Virus record (IMG/VR): IMGVR_UViG_3300034092_000622
Span: 1-36,299 of that record
Reading direction: 5' to 3' (one strand)
DNA length: 36,299 nt
Source: a virus
Made by a program: the position numbers and the translations under genes. This document shows positions 12,714 through 21,628 of the stretch, piece by piece. Under the pieces are notes generated by a model. It was not told the DNA's origin and ran no database searches. It saw only the letters and a program-made list of their open reading frames with translations. Within the stretch, counting starts at the first letter, position 1. Each line of letters opens with the position of its first letter.

Positions 12714-13490
12714 ATGTCTGAAAACGAAGTAGTAGCGGAACAAATACCCGCGCCGGAACCGGAAGCCACGGCGGCACCGGAACCCGAAGTTGTTGCCCAA
12801 GAGGCAACTCAGCCGGAGGAAAAGCCTGCTAAGACGTTCTCCCAAGAGGAGCTCGACGCACTGGTAGGCAAACGACTTGCACGGGAACGTCGCAAGTGGG
12901 AGCGAGAGCAAGCGCTAAAAGCGCCTGAGCCGCAAGCTCAGACGCCCGCCACGCTGCCTGACCGGGACATTGACCCCGACGCTTACGCGGATGCTTTGGC
13001 AACCCGCAAAGCCGAGGAGTTGCTGGCCAAACGTGAGGCAGACCGGCAGCAGCGCGAGCTGTTGATGGCCTATAAGGAACGTGAGGAAGCGGCTTTTGAC
13101 AAGTACGACGACTTTGAACAAGTCGTGTACAACAAAGCTTTGCCAATCACGAACGTAATGGCCGAGACGATTCAGGCTTCGGATGTTGGCCCCGATGTAG
13201 CATACTACTTAGGTTCCAACCCCCGTGAAGCTGAGCGTATTTCCCGCCTGTCGCCCTACCTGCAAGCCAAGGAGATCGGTAAGATTGAGGTCAAATTAAC
13301 CGACAATCCGCCGGTCAAACGAACAACCAACGCGCCCCCGCCGATTAAGCCTGTGACGGCTAAAACCGTAGGCGCGCCGGCCCGAGACACGACGGACCCA
13401 CGCTCAGTCAAGGACATGAGCACGTCGGAGTGGATCGAAGCCGAGCGCCTGAGACAGATTAAGCAGTGGGAAGCGCGACGTACCCGCTAA
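12714..13490 (+). CDS. Scaffolding protein
   Basis: A 258-aa protein between the tailspike cassette and the coat gene, the usual place for the scaffold. Residues 1-45 are acidic and Pro/Ala/Glu-rich and disordered. Residues about 45-130 are charged helix or coiled coil (RLARERRKWEREQA, AEELLAKREADRQQRELL), and the tail is basic, ending KQWEARRTR. An acidic N-terminus, helical middle and basic C-terminus that binds coat is the scaffold plan known from P22 (gp8, 303 aa). A ribosome site (AAGGAA) precedes the ATG. It is called from architecture and position. Confidence 0.85.
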   Translation: MSENEVVAEQIPAPEPEATAAPEPEVVAQEATQPEEKPAKTFSQEELDALVGKRLARERRKWEREQALKAPEPQAQTPATLPDRDIDPDAYADALATRKAEELLAKREADRQQRELLMAYKEREEAAFDKYDDFEQVVYNKALPITNVMAETIQASDVGPDVAYYLGSNPREAERISRLSPYLQAKEIGKIEVKLTDNPPVKRTTNAPPPIKPVTAKTVGAPARDTTDPRSVKDMSTSEWIEAERLRQIKQWEARRTR

Positions 13491-13511
13491 CTTCTTTTTT
13501 GGAGATTTATT

Positions 13512-14723
13512 GTGGCTAATACACTTCTTACTATTGACATGATTACGCGGAAGGCTCTGGAAATCCTGGAGAACAACCTCGTAATCACCCGTAACGTCAA
13601 CCGTCAGTACGACGACAGCTTCGCTGTCGAAGGTGCCAAGATCGGTTCGACCCTCCGCATCCGTCTGCCGGATCGCGCTCTTGTGACCGACGGCGCTGCG
13701 CTTCAGGTTCAGGACGACAACGAGCAGTTCACCACGCTCACGGTCGCCTCGCAGAAGCACATCGGCGTTAACTTCACCAGCGCCGAAATGGCCCTCCAGT
13801 TGGACGACTTCGCCGAGCGCGTGCTCAAGCCGCGTATCAGCCAGCTCGCCTCTAGCATCGACGCCGACGTGGCGAACTCGTACAAAAACGTGTTCCAGTC
13901 GGTTGGTACGCCTGGCGTCACCCCCGGCACCTCGCTCGTTCTGTTGCAGGCGCAGCAGAAGCTGAACGAAGCTGCCGCTGGCATGGCCCCGCGCTACGCC
14001 ACCGTCAACCCGGCGGCCAACGCTGGCCTCGTCGAAGGCATGAAGGGCTTGTTCAACCCGGTTGATTCGATCAGCCGCCAGTTCAAGAACGGCATGATGG
14101 GCGAAGGCATCCTCGGCTACGACGAGATCAACATGTCTCAGTCGATCAAGCAGCACACCAACGGCTCGGCCTCGCGCGCGGACACCCCGATTGTGAAGAC
14201 CACGCTGACCAACGGTGCGACCAAGCTGACGCTCGACAACGTGACCGACGGCCTTACCCTCGTCCCCGGCGATGTGTTCACCATTGCTGGCGTGTATGCG
14301 GTCAACCCGCAGACCCGCGAGTCCACTGGTGCGCTCCAGCAGTTTGTGGTGCAGAACAGCGTGACCTCGGCCTCGACCGAGTTTGTCGATGTTCAGTTCC
14401 TGCCGGCTGTGTACGGCCCGACGCACGCCCTCGCCACGGTCAGCAAGCTGCCGGCCGCCAACGATGTCGTGACCTACGTGGGCGCCGCTTCCGGTCAGTA
14501 CGCTCAGAACCTTGTGTACCACAAGGATGCGATCACGTTTGCCACCGCCGACCTTCTGCTCCCGCAGGGTGTTGACATGGCGTCGCGTCAGGTCCACAAC
14601 GGCATCTCCATGCGCGTTGTCCGTCAGTACGACATCAACAACGACCGTATGCCCTGCCGTATTGACGTGCTGTATGGCTACTCGGTGATCCGCCCGCAGA
14701 TGGCCTGCCGCATCTGGGGCTAA
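13512..14723 (+). CDS. Major capsid protein, P22 coat type
   Basis: A 403-aa protein with a GTG start and a GGAG 7 bases upstream. The opening ANTLLTIDMITRKALEILEN, then NRQYDDSFAVEGAKIGSTLRIRLP, is characteristic of the P22 gp5 coat family (430 aa in P22), an HK97-fold protein with an inserted domain. It forms the icosahedral shell with the scaffold encoded just upstream. Codon usage here is very G+C-rich and even, as expected for the most highly expressed late gene, and differs from the tailspike genes. Confidence 0.93.
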   Translation: MANTLLTIDMITRKALEILENNLVITRNVNRQYDDSFAVEGAKIGSTLRIRLPDRALVTDGAALQVQDDNEQFTTLTVASQKHIGVNFTSAEMALQLDDFAERVLKPRISQLASSIDADVANSYKNVFQSVGTPGVTPGTSLVLLQAQQKLNEAAAGMAPRYATVNPAANAGLVEGMKGLFNPVDSISRQFKNGMMGEGILGYDEINMSQSIKQHTNGSASRADTPIVKTTLTNGATKLTLDNVTDGLTLVPGDVFTIAGVYAVNPQTRESTGALQQFVVQNSVTSASTEFVDVQFLPAVYGPTHALATVSKLPAANDVVTYVGAASGQYAQNLVYHKDAITFATADLLLPQGVDMASRQVHNGISMRVVRQYDINNDRMPCRIDVLYGYSVIRPQMACRIWG

Positions 14724-14753
14724 TTCTTAACCTTATTCACGGAGTAACTAAAC

Positions 14754-15155
14754 ATGGCACTTCCTAACGGTACTAGTGGTTATCAGGTTGGCGCAGGCAA
14801 CGTCGGTGAGCCGATTATGTTTGCGCAGGGCGCTCCTACGGCGCTGACCGCAGGCGCAACGGCAACCGCCGAGCAGCTTGCGGGCGGTCTTTTCACGTTC
14901 AACGGCACGGCGGGCAACCTTGTCCTTCCGACCGTTGCGTTGTGGGAAGCCGCTTATCCGTCCACCTCAAAAGTTGATGCGGCGTTCGATTTCTTCGTCA
15001 TCAACATTGATGCGTCGGGATCGGATGCGATCACGGTTGCGGTCGGCACGGGCTGGACGCTGGTTGGTGCGGGCGCGGTGGCGGCGGCAACGTCCGGCCA
15101 CTTCCGTTGCCGCAAGACCGGCGACGGTGCGTGGACTGTCTACCGCATCTCGTAA
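14754..15155 (+). CDS. Putative head decoration or structural protein
   Basis: A 133-aa beta-rich protein, rich in Ala/Gly/Thr (start MALPNGTSGYQVGAGNVGEP), directly after the coat gene with its own GGAG site. Position and composition fit a capsid decoration or head-fibre protein. The end, TGDGAWTVYRIS, resembles the beta C-termini of other structural proteins here. The gene is followed by a strong hairpin, so coat and this gene may form the most highly expressed unit. No named family. Confidence 0.6.
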   Translation: MALPNGTSGYQVGAGNVGEPIMFAQGAPTALTAGATATAEQLAGGLFTFNGTAGNLVLPTVALWEAAYPSTSKVDAAFDFFVINIDASGSDAITVAVGTGWTLVGAGAVAAATSGHFRCRKTGDGAWTVYRIS

Positions 15156-15162
15156 TGGCAAC

Positions 15163-15190
15163 GCCCCCTACGGGTCACACCGTAGGGGGC
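15163..15190 (+). terminator. Hairpin after the coat region
   Basis: GCCCCCTACGG (15163-15173) pairs perfectly with CCGTAGGGGGC (15180-15190) around a 6-base loop. The tail ACTCTTTAAG is only weakly T-rich, so it may be a partial terminator or an RNA-stabilising hairpin for the abundant coat message. Confidence 0.6.
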
Positions 15191-15211
15191 ACTCTTTAAG
15201 AGGACTTATTT

Positions 15212-15532
15212 ATGCCGAATACTAAGGCAGTTGGTGTTGCCTTCTCTGACCCCGAGCTTGACGGTGCCGTCATTGGCACCTCTGGTGGTACGGTCGGCTT
15301 TTACGGGACTACGCCCGTTGCTAAGGGTGCAGCGCTTACCACGCAATCGACGACGATTACGTTTACGGCGCCGAGCCCGGCTGACTTCGCAATCCAAGAC
15401 TTGACGCAGACGACCCCGTTTGGCTTCGTTACGAAGAACGAAGGCAACACGGTGCTGGCTGTTATCAAAAACCTTCAGGATCGCGTTGCCGAGCTTGAGG
15501 CTCGTATGCAGGCTTACGGACTGTTGCCGTAA
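15212..15532 (+). CDS. Small structural protein with C-terminal coiled coil
   Basis: A 106-aa protein. The first 80 residues are beta-like and Thr/Gly-rich (MPNTKAVGVAFSDPELDGAV). The last 25 form a heptad coiled coil (VIKNLQDRVAELEARMQAYG), probably trimeric. A good ribosome site, AAGAGGA, precedes the ATG. Position after the coat gene suggests a head fibre or decoration. Next gene follows after 2 bp. No family recognised. Confidence 0.65.
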   Translation: MPNTKAVGVAFSDPELDGAVIGTSGGTVGFYGTTPVAKGAALTTQSTTITFTAPSPADFAIQDLTQTTPFGFVTKNEGNTVLAVIKNLQDRVAELEARMQAYGLLP

Positions 15533-15534
15533 CT

Positions 15535-15729
15535 ATGAACATATATCTTCGCCACCCGGTTCACGGGCTAAAAATCGCCATTTCCGATATGGAGGCGGCT
15601 ATGGACTACGAGCACGGTTGGGAGGAGTATGATCCTTTGGAACCGGCGGCGCAGCAGGATGAACCTGTTGCGTCGCCGGAGCCAAACCAGTTAAAGCGTC
15701 GCCGCAAGGCAGTAACGGCTGAAGCCTAG
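15535..15729 (+). CDS. Small acidic hypothetical protein
   Basis: A 64-aa protein (start MNIYLRHPVHGLKIAISDME) with an acidic middle and a basic tail (KRRRKA). 'IYLRHPVHGxKVAIS' proteins of this size are common in the head region of uncultured phages and have no assigned role. It is tightly packed between structural genes. Confidence 0.65.
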   Translation: MNIYLRHPVHGLKIAISDMEAAMDYEHGWEEYDPLEPAAQQDEPVASPEPNQLKRRRKAVTAEA

Positions 15730-15740
15730 AGGGCTACACA

Positions 15741-16454
15741 ATGGCTGTAACAGCCCAAAGCCTTATCAACAAGTCGTTGCGATTGTTGGGCGTTTTGGCG
15801 TCTGGCGAAACGACGACGGCTGACGAAGCGCAAGATTCGCTCTACAGCCTGAACTCTATTATCGACTCATTCTCGGCCAACCCGCAGTATTACTTCTGCA
15901 CGCAGGCCGAACAGTTTACGGCGTACGCAAACCAAAACACGTATACGATCGGAAACGATCCTGACACGTCGCCTGCGGCTACTTGGGTGACGACGCGCCC
16001 TATTCGTATTGTTGGCGCTTTTGTGCGTAAATCTAACGTAGATACGCCTTTGGCGCTAATTACGGAACAATACTGGACTAACATCCCCGATAAAGCATCG
16101 GTAGGCACACCGACTAAATTGCTTTACCGGCCTAACATCCCATACGGACAAGTCGTGCTGTATCCGACGCCTAACGTATCGGTGCCAATTTTTATCAAAG
16201 CCGAGCGAATGATTGGCAAGTACGCCACGCTTGTTTCGACGCAGTATCTGCCGCCGGGCTACCAGCGCTTGCTAGAGCTGTCGTTGGCGATGGAGCTGGC
16301 ACCGGAGTATGGCTCACAGGTCAAGCCTGAGATTATCGCCAACCTGCGCGCTGACCTTGACAGTTTGATCCGCACGAACATTCAGCCGTTGCCGGTTAAC
16401 AAAACTGATAACGTGCCGAATACGAACACGACGTTTAACATGCCCCCGATTTAG
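15741..16454 (+). CDS. Tail accessory / head completion protein, P22 gp4-like (copy 1)
   Basis: A 237-aa protein. The N-terminal helices QSLINKSLRLLGVLASGE...DSLYSLNSIIDSFS and a C-terminal PPGYQRLLELSLAMELAPEYG are characteristic of the P22 gp4 (tail accessory factor) family, which closes the portal after packaging and starts tail assembly. A paralogue follows immediately. The central part (about 50-170) is beta-rich and longer than in P22 gp4 (166 aa). Confidence 0.8.
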   Translation: MAVTAQSLINKSLRLLGVLASGETTTADEAQDSLYSLNSIIDSFSANPQYYFCTQAEQFTAYANQNTYTIGNDPDTSPAATWVTTRPIRIVGAFVRKSNVDTPLALITEQYWTNIPDKASVGTPTKLLYRPNIPYGQVVLYPTPNVSVPIFIKAERMIGKYATLVSTQYLPPGYQRLLELSLAMELAPEYGSQVKPEIIANLRADLDSLIRTNIQPLPVNKTDNVPNTNTTFNMPPI

Positions 16455-16461
16455 GTGAACT

Positions 16462-17247
16462 ATGGCAACTACCCGTGAGCTTTTGAGTGGTGCGCATCGT
16501 TTGCTGGGGCTTGTAAACTCAGGCAACGTGCTGCCCGAAGCTGTCTATCAAGATAACCTTGTCGCGCTCAACCAGATGATTGATAGCTGGAACACCGAGC
16601 GTTTGGCGGTATTTTGCACGCAAGATCAAACGTATTTCTGGGAGGCAGGTTTCCGTATCCGCACGCTTGGTCCTACGGGCGACTTTGTTTTTCTTTTGGC
16701 TACGGAAACTCCTGAGCCTATCATCACAGAAGACAACGATTACATTGCAGTAACTGCCGCTAATGTGCAGCGTCCGATTCTGCTTGAAGACTCAACGTAC
16801 TTCCGCGATCCGACGACTAACGTGTCGTACGGCATTAAATTTATCAATCAGTTGCAATACAACAACATTGCGGTCAAAACGGTGCAGAGCACGTACCCGC
16901 AAGTGCTGTTCGTTAACAACACGTTTCCGAACATCACGCTGTCGGTTTATCCAGTACCAAACCGCATGCTGGAGTTTCATTTTATTTCGGTGCAGCCGCT
17001 GGCTAATCCGACGACCCTTGAAACAAACTTGGAATTTCCGCCAGGCTATCTGCGAGCGTTTCGATACAACTTGGCTCTTGAGCTTGCGCCGGAATTTAAC
17101 GTGGAGCCTCCCGCCGAAGTGCGCCGAGTCGCCATGTACAGCAAGCGCAACTTGAAGCGCATCAACAACCCGCACGACTTGATGGCCATGCCGTACAGTC
17201 TCATGGCGCGTCGCAACCGTTACAACATCTACGCCGGGAACTTCTAA
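16462..17247 (+). CDS. Tail accessory / head completion protein, P22 gp4-like (copy 2)
   Basis: A 261-aa protein with the same plan as the gene before it: ELLSGAHRLLGLVNSGN...DNLVALNQMIDSWN at the start and PPGYLRAFRYNLALELAPEF near the end. The two are clearly paralogous, although diverged to a level where only the helical ends align by eye. Each may form a different ring of the neck, or one may have become a separate adaptor. The gene ends 2 bp before the next. Confidence 0.8.
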   Translation: MATTRELLSGAHRLLGLVNSGNVLPEAVYQDNLVALNQMIDSWNTERLAVFCTQDQTYFWEAGFRIRTLGPTGDFVFLLATETPEPIITEDNDYIAVTAANVQRPILLEDSTYFRDPTTNVSYGIKFINQLQYNNIAVKTVQSTYPQVLFVNNTFPNITLSVYPVPNRMLEFHFISVQPLANPTTLETNLEFPPGYLRAFRYNLALELAPEFNVEPPAEVRRVAMYSKRNLKRINNPHDLMAMPYSLMARRNRYNIYAGNF

Positions 17248-17249
17248 TC

Positions 17250-17930
17250 ATGGCGACTAAAATCACCATCTCTAACCTTCCGGCTACATCCTCGTCCTCG
17301 GGCGGGGATGAGTTTGTGTTGGTGCAAAGCAATCTAACCAAAAAAATTACCAATACCAATCTGTTTACGAGCGTCACGTTAACTAGCCCCACGCTGGTCA
17401 CACCGGCGCTGGGCGTGGCTACGGCCACTAGCGTCAACAAAGTAGCTATCACCGCCCCGGCTACATCGGCTACATTGACGATTGCGGACGGCAAAACGCT
17501 GACATGTAATAACTCGATTACGTTTGCCGGTACCGACGCGACAACGATGACTTTTCCGTCGTCCAACGCGTCGATTGCTCGCACTGACGCGGCGCAGACG
17601 TTTACCGGCACACAGACCTTTGCGGGTGCCGTGGTGGGTAGCGTGCAGGCGCTCTCGGGACCGGGCGCGGTCAACGTCACGACTTTGACGACTGCGTTTA
17701 CCTCAACGGCGACGGGCAATGCTCTGACGTTGGCGGACGGCGTAGCAGGGCAGCTCAAAGCCATCGTTTATGTGGCTGAAGCTGCTGGCGGTGATACTGG
17801 GGTGTTGACCCCAGCCAACTTTGGTAACGGTACGACCATTACGTTTAACGCCGTAGGCGAGAGCGTGCTGTTGCAGTTCCTCGGCACCGACTGGTGGATT
17901 GTGTCCAACAACGGCGCTACTGTCGCCTAA
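17250..17930 (+). CDS. Fibre-like structural protein
   Basis: A 226-aa Thr/Ala/Val-rich beta protein. Residues 1-35 (MATKITISNLPATSSSSGGD) match the anchor domain of the tailspike and the second fibre. The middle has TMTFPSSNASIARTDAAQTF, very close to the protein from 11615, and the C-terminus (ESVLLQFLGTDWWIVSNNGA) is a small beta domain often seen at the end of phage head or tail fibres. It sits between gp4-like and gp10-like genes, so it is probably a neck or tail fibre. Function inferred. Confidence 0.65.
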   Translation: MATKITISNLPATSSSSGGDEFVLVQSNLTKKITNTNLFTSVTLTSPTLVTPALGVATATSVNKVAITAPATSATLTIADGKTLTCNNSITFAGTDATTMTFPSSNASIARTDAAQTFTGTQTFAGAVVGSVQALSGPGAVNVTTLTTAFTSTATGNALTLADGVAGQLKAIVYVAEAAGGDTGVLTPANFGNGTTITFNAVGESVLLQFLGTDWWIVSNNGATVA

Positions 17931-17933
17931 GCC

Positions 17934-19484
17934 ATGAAGACACCGATTCTCGGGTCATCGTATGTGGTGCGCAGCCCGAACGCGGCTGACGCGCGCATGG
18001 TTAACTTGTACCCCGAGGTCATCCCCGAGGGCGGCAAGGAACCAGCGTATCTTCAGCGTTGCCCTGGCATGGAGCTGATCGCATCCGTGGGCTCAGGCCC
18101 GATCCGTGGCCTGTGGAACCGCGAGAACGACATCTACATTGCCTCCGGCAGTGAGTTGTTCAAAATGACGCCCAGCATTGCCATCACCAAACTCGGTGAC
18201 ATTACCGGCACCGGTCCGGTGTCGATGGCCGACAATGGCTTGCAACTGTTTGTGGCGTGTAACCCAGACGGATACATTTACAACTTTACGACGGGCGTAT
18301 TTGCTCAGATTACCGATCCAGACTTCCCCGGTGCCGTCACCGTGGGGTATCTGGATGGGTACTTTGTTTTCAACGAACCCAATAGCCAGCGCATTTGGGT
18401 GACAAAACTGCTTGACGGCTTGTCTGTTGACCCGCTTGACTTTGCGTCGGCTGAAGGTTCGCCTGACGGCCTTGTTGCTGTGATGATTGACCACCGCGAA
18501 GCGTGGCTCTTTGGCACTAACTCAACCGAAGTTTGGTACAACTCGGGCAACATCGATTTCCCGCTAGAGCGCATTCAAGGCGCCTACAACGAAGTCGGCT
18601 GCATTGCGCCGTACTCGGTCGCCAAGCTCGACAACACCGTTTTTTGGCTAGGGTCGGACGCACGCGGACGCGGGATCGTTTACCGCGCGAATGGCTATCA
18701 GGCCGCGCGCGTATCGACGCACGCCGTTGAGTTTGCTATTCAGCAATACAGCGATATGTCCGACGCGCTGGCGTACACATACCAGCAAGACGGCCACGCA
18801 TTTTACGTGTTGATTTTTCCGTCTGCCGATACGACGTGGGTGTTTGATGCCGCGACTGGCGCATGGCACGAACGTGCCGCGCTCGTTAACGGCGAATACA
18901 AGCGCCATCGGTCTAACTGCCATGCAGCCTTCAACGGCTATCCGACGGTTGGCGACTTCCAAAACGGCAACATCTACCAGTTTAAACTGGACGTGTATTT
19001 GGATGCCGGTGTGGTGCAAAAGTGGCTGCGTCGTTGGCGCGCGCTGCCGACTGGGCAGAATAACCTGACCCGCACGATTCATCACCAGTTGCAGCTTGAC
19101 TGCCAGACGGGTGTGGGCCTTTCGGGCGATGCGTCTTCATCGGCATTAGATTTAATTCTAGCCACCGAAGGTGCGATAGAGATTGAAACCAACCAAGCCG
19201 TAGCACCAAATACGGAACAAACGTCGCTCTACGCGTTAATTGGCCCAAACGTCGGTACGGACCCGCAAGTCATGCTGCGCTGGTCTGATGATGGTGGCCA
19301 CACTTGGAGCAACGAATACTGGCGCGACATGGGGCCGATTGGCACCACGCAAACCCGCGTCATCTGGCGTCGGCTTGGCGCGACGATGAAGTCGCGCGAT
19401 CGCGTGTACGAAGTTTCGGGAACGGACCCCGTTATCGTAGCCATTATGGGGGCGGAGCTAAGTCTTAGCCCGACGACCGCATGA
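17934..19484 (+). CDS. Packaged DNA stabilization protein, P22 gp10-like
   Basis: A 516-aa protein (P22 gp10 has 472 aa). The start PILGSSYVVRSPNAADARMV, then NLYPE and LQRCPGM, is the family signature. The body is a beta-propeller-like series of repeats (e.g. GNIDFPLERIQGAYNEVGC). In P22, gp10 forms a ring below gp4 in the tail and keeps DNA in the head. It follows two gp4-like genes, as expected. The stop overlaps the next ATG by 4 bp. Confidence 0.88.
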   Translation: MKTPILGSSYVVRSPNAADARMVNLYPEVIPEGGKEPAYLQRCPGMELIASVGSGPIRGLWNRENDIYIASGSELFKMTPSIAITKLGDITGTGPVSMADNGLQLFVACNPDGYIYNFTTGVFAQITDPDFPGAVTVGYLDGYFVFNEPNSQRIWVTKLLDGLSVDPLDFASAEGSPDGLVAVMIDHREAWLFGTNSTEVWYNSGNIDFPLERIQGAYNEVGCIAPYSVAKLDNTVFWLGSDARGRGIVYRANGYQAARVSTHAVEFAIQQYSDMSDALAYTYQQDGHAFYVLIFPSADTTWVFDAATGAWHERAALVNGEYKRHRSNCHAAFNGYPTVGDFQNGNIYQFKLDVYLDAGVVQKWLRRWRALPTGQNNLTRTIHHQLQLDCQTGVGLSGDASSSALDLILATEGAIEIETNQAVAPNTEQTSLYALIGPNVGTDPQVMLRWSDDGGHTWSNEYWRDMGPIGTTQTRVIWRRLGATMKSRDRVYEVSGTDPVIVAIMGAELSLSPTTA

Positions 19485-20191
19485 CCGTACCTAACACGAC
19501 CAACATCCCGGCACCTCGCGTGCCGTTTGTGGACGAACGTACAGGCGTCATCTCGCGCGAGTGGTTTCGGTTCCTTAACAATCAGTTCCAACTGACAGGT
19601 GGCGGCACGACCGCTATCTCGCTTGCGGACCTTGAACTTGCGCCATATAGCGACGCTGCGACTGAAGCCGAGCTCGCCGCAGCGCAGACGCGTATTGACG
19701 CGCTAGAGTTAGGGCCGCCCCGGTTAGAGTTTACACCCGTAAGTTTCGGGTCGTTCTTTTCAACCCAGACTCAAGCGGCGACCGTCATTAATACGGCTTA
19801 CGCTATTACGTACAACAATGCTGACACGGCGTATGGCATTTACCGTGATCCGGCGGATAACAGCAAGATTAAAGTCTCGCGGCCTGCCATCTACAACGTG
19901 CAGTTCTCCATTCAGGTGGACAAGACTTCAGGCGGTAGCGGCAAGTTTTATATTTGGCCAGCCATCAATGGCACGGCAGTCGCTAATGCTGGGTCGTTGG
20001 TTCAAATTCAGGGCAACAACGCCGAAATTTTCTCGGCTGCAAACTTTTTCTTGCCGCTGTCCAACGGTGACTACTTTCAGTTATTCTTTTCCGTTGACAG
20101 TCTTGACGTGCAGTTGCAGCACTTCGCGGCGTCTAGCCCTGTGCCCGCCATTCCATCCATCATATTGACCGTGATGCAGGTGTATATATGA
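19481..20191 (+). CDS. Trimeric tail protein with jelly-roll tip (possible tail needle)
   Basis: A 236-aa protein coupled to the gp10-like gene (ATGA overlap). Residues 1-45 are a conserved anchor with VDERTGVISREWFRFLNNQF; about 60-80 are a short coiled coil (ATEAELAAAQTRIDALEL); from about 90 on lies a C1q/TNF-like jelly roll (NTAYAITYNNADTAYGI ... YNVQFSIQVDK). In P22-like phages the gene after gp10 encodes the tail needle gp26, and some needles end in a TNF-like knob. The coiled coil here is far shorter than in P22 gp26, so needle function is only a possibility; a minor fibre is the alternative. Confidence 0.6.
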   Translation: MTVPNTTNIPAPRVPFVDERTGVISREWFRFLNNQFQLTGGGTTAISLADLELAPYSDAATEAELAAAQTRIDALELGPPRLEFTPVSFGSFFSTQTQAATVINTAYAITYNNADTAYGIYRDPADNSKIKVSRPAIYNVQFSIQVDKTSGGSGKFYIWPAINGTAVANAGSLVQIQGNNAEIFSAANFFLPLSNGDYFQLFFSVDSLDVQLQHFAASSPVPAIPSIILTVMQVYI

Positions 20192-20988
20192 CCGTATTCC
20201 TCTCCCCGCTGGCCGGTGCCGGCGCACAGTTCTTCGACGGTGCGGGCAACCCGCTTGCGGGCGGTCGCATCTTTACCTACACGGCGGGCACCACGACGCC
20301 GGAGGCGACCTACACCAGCATCGGTGGCGGTACGGCGCACAGCAACCCGATTGTGCTCAACTCCGAGGGCCGCGTGCCGGCGGAGATTTGGCTGTCCGAG
20401 GCCGTTAGCTATAAGTTCGTGCTGCAAAACGCCGCAGGCGTGCAGATCGGCACGTACGATGACATCTCGGGCGTCAACGATTTGACGATTGCGGGCATTA
20501 GCTGGGCTAACGTCACGGGCACGCCGACCACGCTTGCGGGCTACGGCATTACGGACGCTTTGTCCACCTCAACCGCCGCCGCGACCTACGCGCCGATTGC
20601 AAGCCCTACGTTTACCGGCACGGCGTTGATCCCTGACAACGCACCGAGCAGCACCAATTATCCGGTTGGCTACCGCGACGCGCCGCTAAACAGCAAAACG
20701 ACGGGCTACACGCTCATCGCGTCGGACGCGGGCAAAAGCATTGTTATGAACGGGAGCAGCGTAACGTTGACCATTCCGGCCAACTCCGCTGTGCCCTTTC
20801 CGACGGGAACGGTATTCATTGTTATCAATGTCAATAGCTCAGCGCTATCCATCGCAATTACCTCCGACACCTTGACGCTGGTTAACAGCACCACGACCGG
20901 CACGCGCACACTTGCGCAGAACGGCGTGGCGACCTGTATCAAAATCGGCGCGACCTCTTGGCTCATCAGCGGAGCGGGCTTGACCTAA
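20188..20988 (+). CDS. Tail fibre-like protein
   Basis: A 266-aa protein with the widespread phage fibre start FLSPLAGAGAQFFDGAGNPL...GGRIFTYTAGTTTPEATYT (residues 4-45). The centre has ITDALSTSTAAATYAPIASP, a fibre repeat. The C-terminus (about 170-266) is a small beta domain also found in other phage fibres (GYTLIASDAGKSIVMNG). It overlaps its neighbours on both sides (ATGA and TAATG). It is probably a baseplate or tail fibre. Specific role unknown. Confidence 0.7.
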   Translation: MTVFLSPLAGAGAQFFDGAGNPLAGGRIFTYTAGTTTPEATYTSIGGGTAHSNPIVLNSEGRVPAEIWLSEAVSYKFVLQNAAGVQIGTYDDISGVNDLTIAGISWANVTGTPTTLAGYGITDALSTSTAAATYAPIASPTFTGTALIPDNAPSSTNYPVGYRDAPLNSKTTGYTLIASDAGKSIVMNGSSVTLTIPANSAVPFPTGTVFIVINVNSSALSIAITSDTLTLVNSTTTGTRTLAQNGVATCIKIGATSWLISGAGLT

Positions 20989-21620
20989 TGAGCGGCGCGA
21001 TTCTAGCGGGATTTGTCATAGGCACGACCGGCGGAGCTGGTGCGGGCGTATTTGACTTTTCTGAGCCGGGGTCAGGCTTAGTCACGATTCCATCTGGCGC
21101 GACCGGCGTGACCATTCAAGTTTGGGGCGCGGGCGGTGGTGGTGGATATGGATACTTAGGCGAAATTGCACCGGGCGAGCCTGAAGTGTTCCCCGGCGGC
21201 GGTGGCGGAAGTGGCGGCTACAGCAAGACCATTTTGGTGCTAGGCGGCGGCGACGCTCTCAAAACCATTAACTACCGTGTTGGCACAGGCGGGCCCGGCG
21301 GGTCCGCTTTCTCGCCAAACGGTGAACCCGGCGGCTTTTCCAACGTCTCTAGCGGCTCGTATATCATTACGACCATGACCGCTAACGGCGGTAACGGCGG
21401 TGACTCGGGACAGTTTGCCGCGCAAGGCGCCGGTGGCACGGCTACGGGCGGCAATACGACGAACACGACCGGCAACGGCGGCGCGTTCTTTACGCAGGCA
21501 GGCGCTACAGGCATCGCCGGCGATAGCTTGCTGACGGCAGGTGCAGGCGGTAACGGCGGGTTCTTCTTCGACGGCGACGCGGGGCTTGCGGGCCGCGTGC
21601 GGTTCGTCTTTACATTCTAA
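20988..21620 (+). CDS. Glycine-rich fibre tip / adhesin-like protein
   Basis: A 210-aa protein from the ATG that overlaps the previous stop (TAATG). After a short hydrophobic start come a beta domain with VTIPSGATGVTIQVWGAGGG and many Gly runs (GGGGYGY, GGGGGSGGY, GTGGPGGS, NGGNGGDSG, GAGGNGG). This is the phage glycine-rich domain; in some tail fibre adhesins such runs form packed polyglycine-II helices that carry variable receptor-binding loops. The loops between runs here would be the host-contact surface. Placement after the fibre gene fits an adhesin or tip protein. Confidence 0.65.
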   Translation: MSGAILAGFVIGTTGGAGAGVFDFSEPGSGLVTIPSGATGVTIQVWGAGGGGGYGYLGEIAPGEPEVFPGGGGGSGGYSKTILVLGGGDALKTINYRVGTGGPGGSAFSPNGEPGGFSNVSSGSYIITTMTANGGNGGDSGQFAAQGAGGTATGGNTTNTTGNGGAFFTQAGATGIAGDSLLTAGAGGNGGFFFDGDAGLAGRVRFVFTF

Positions 21621-21628
21621 GGTGACGT

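Noticed and set aside
13404-14597. 397-aa open frame antisense to the coat gene
   Set aside because: It is an antisense shadow of a strongly codon-biased coat gene, with no ribosome site and no family resemblance.
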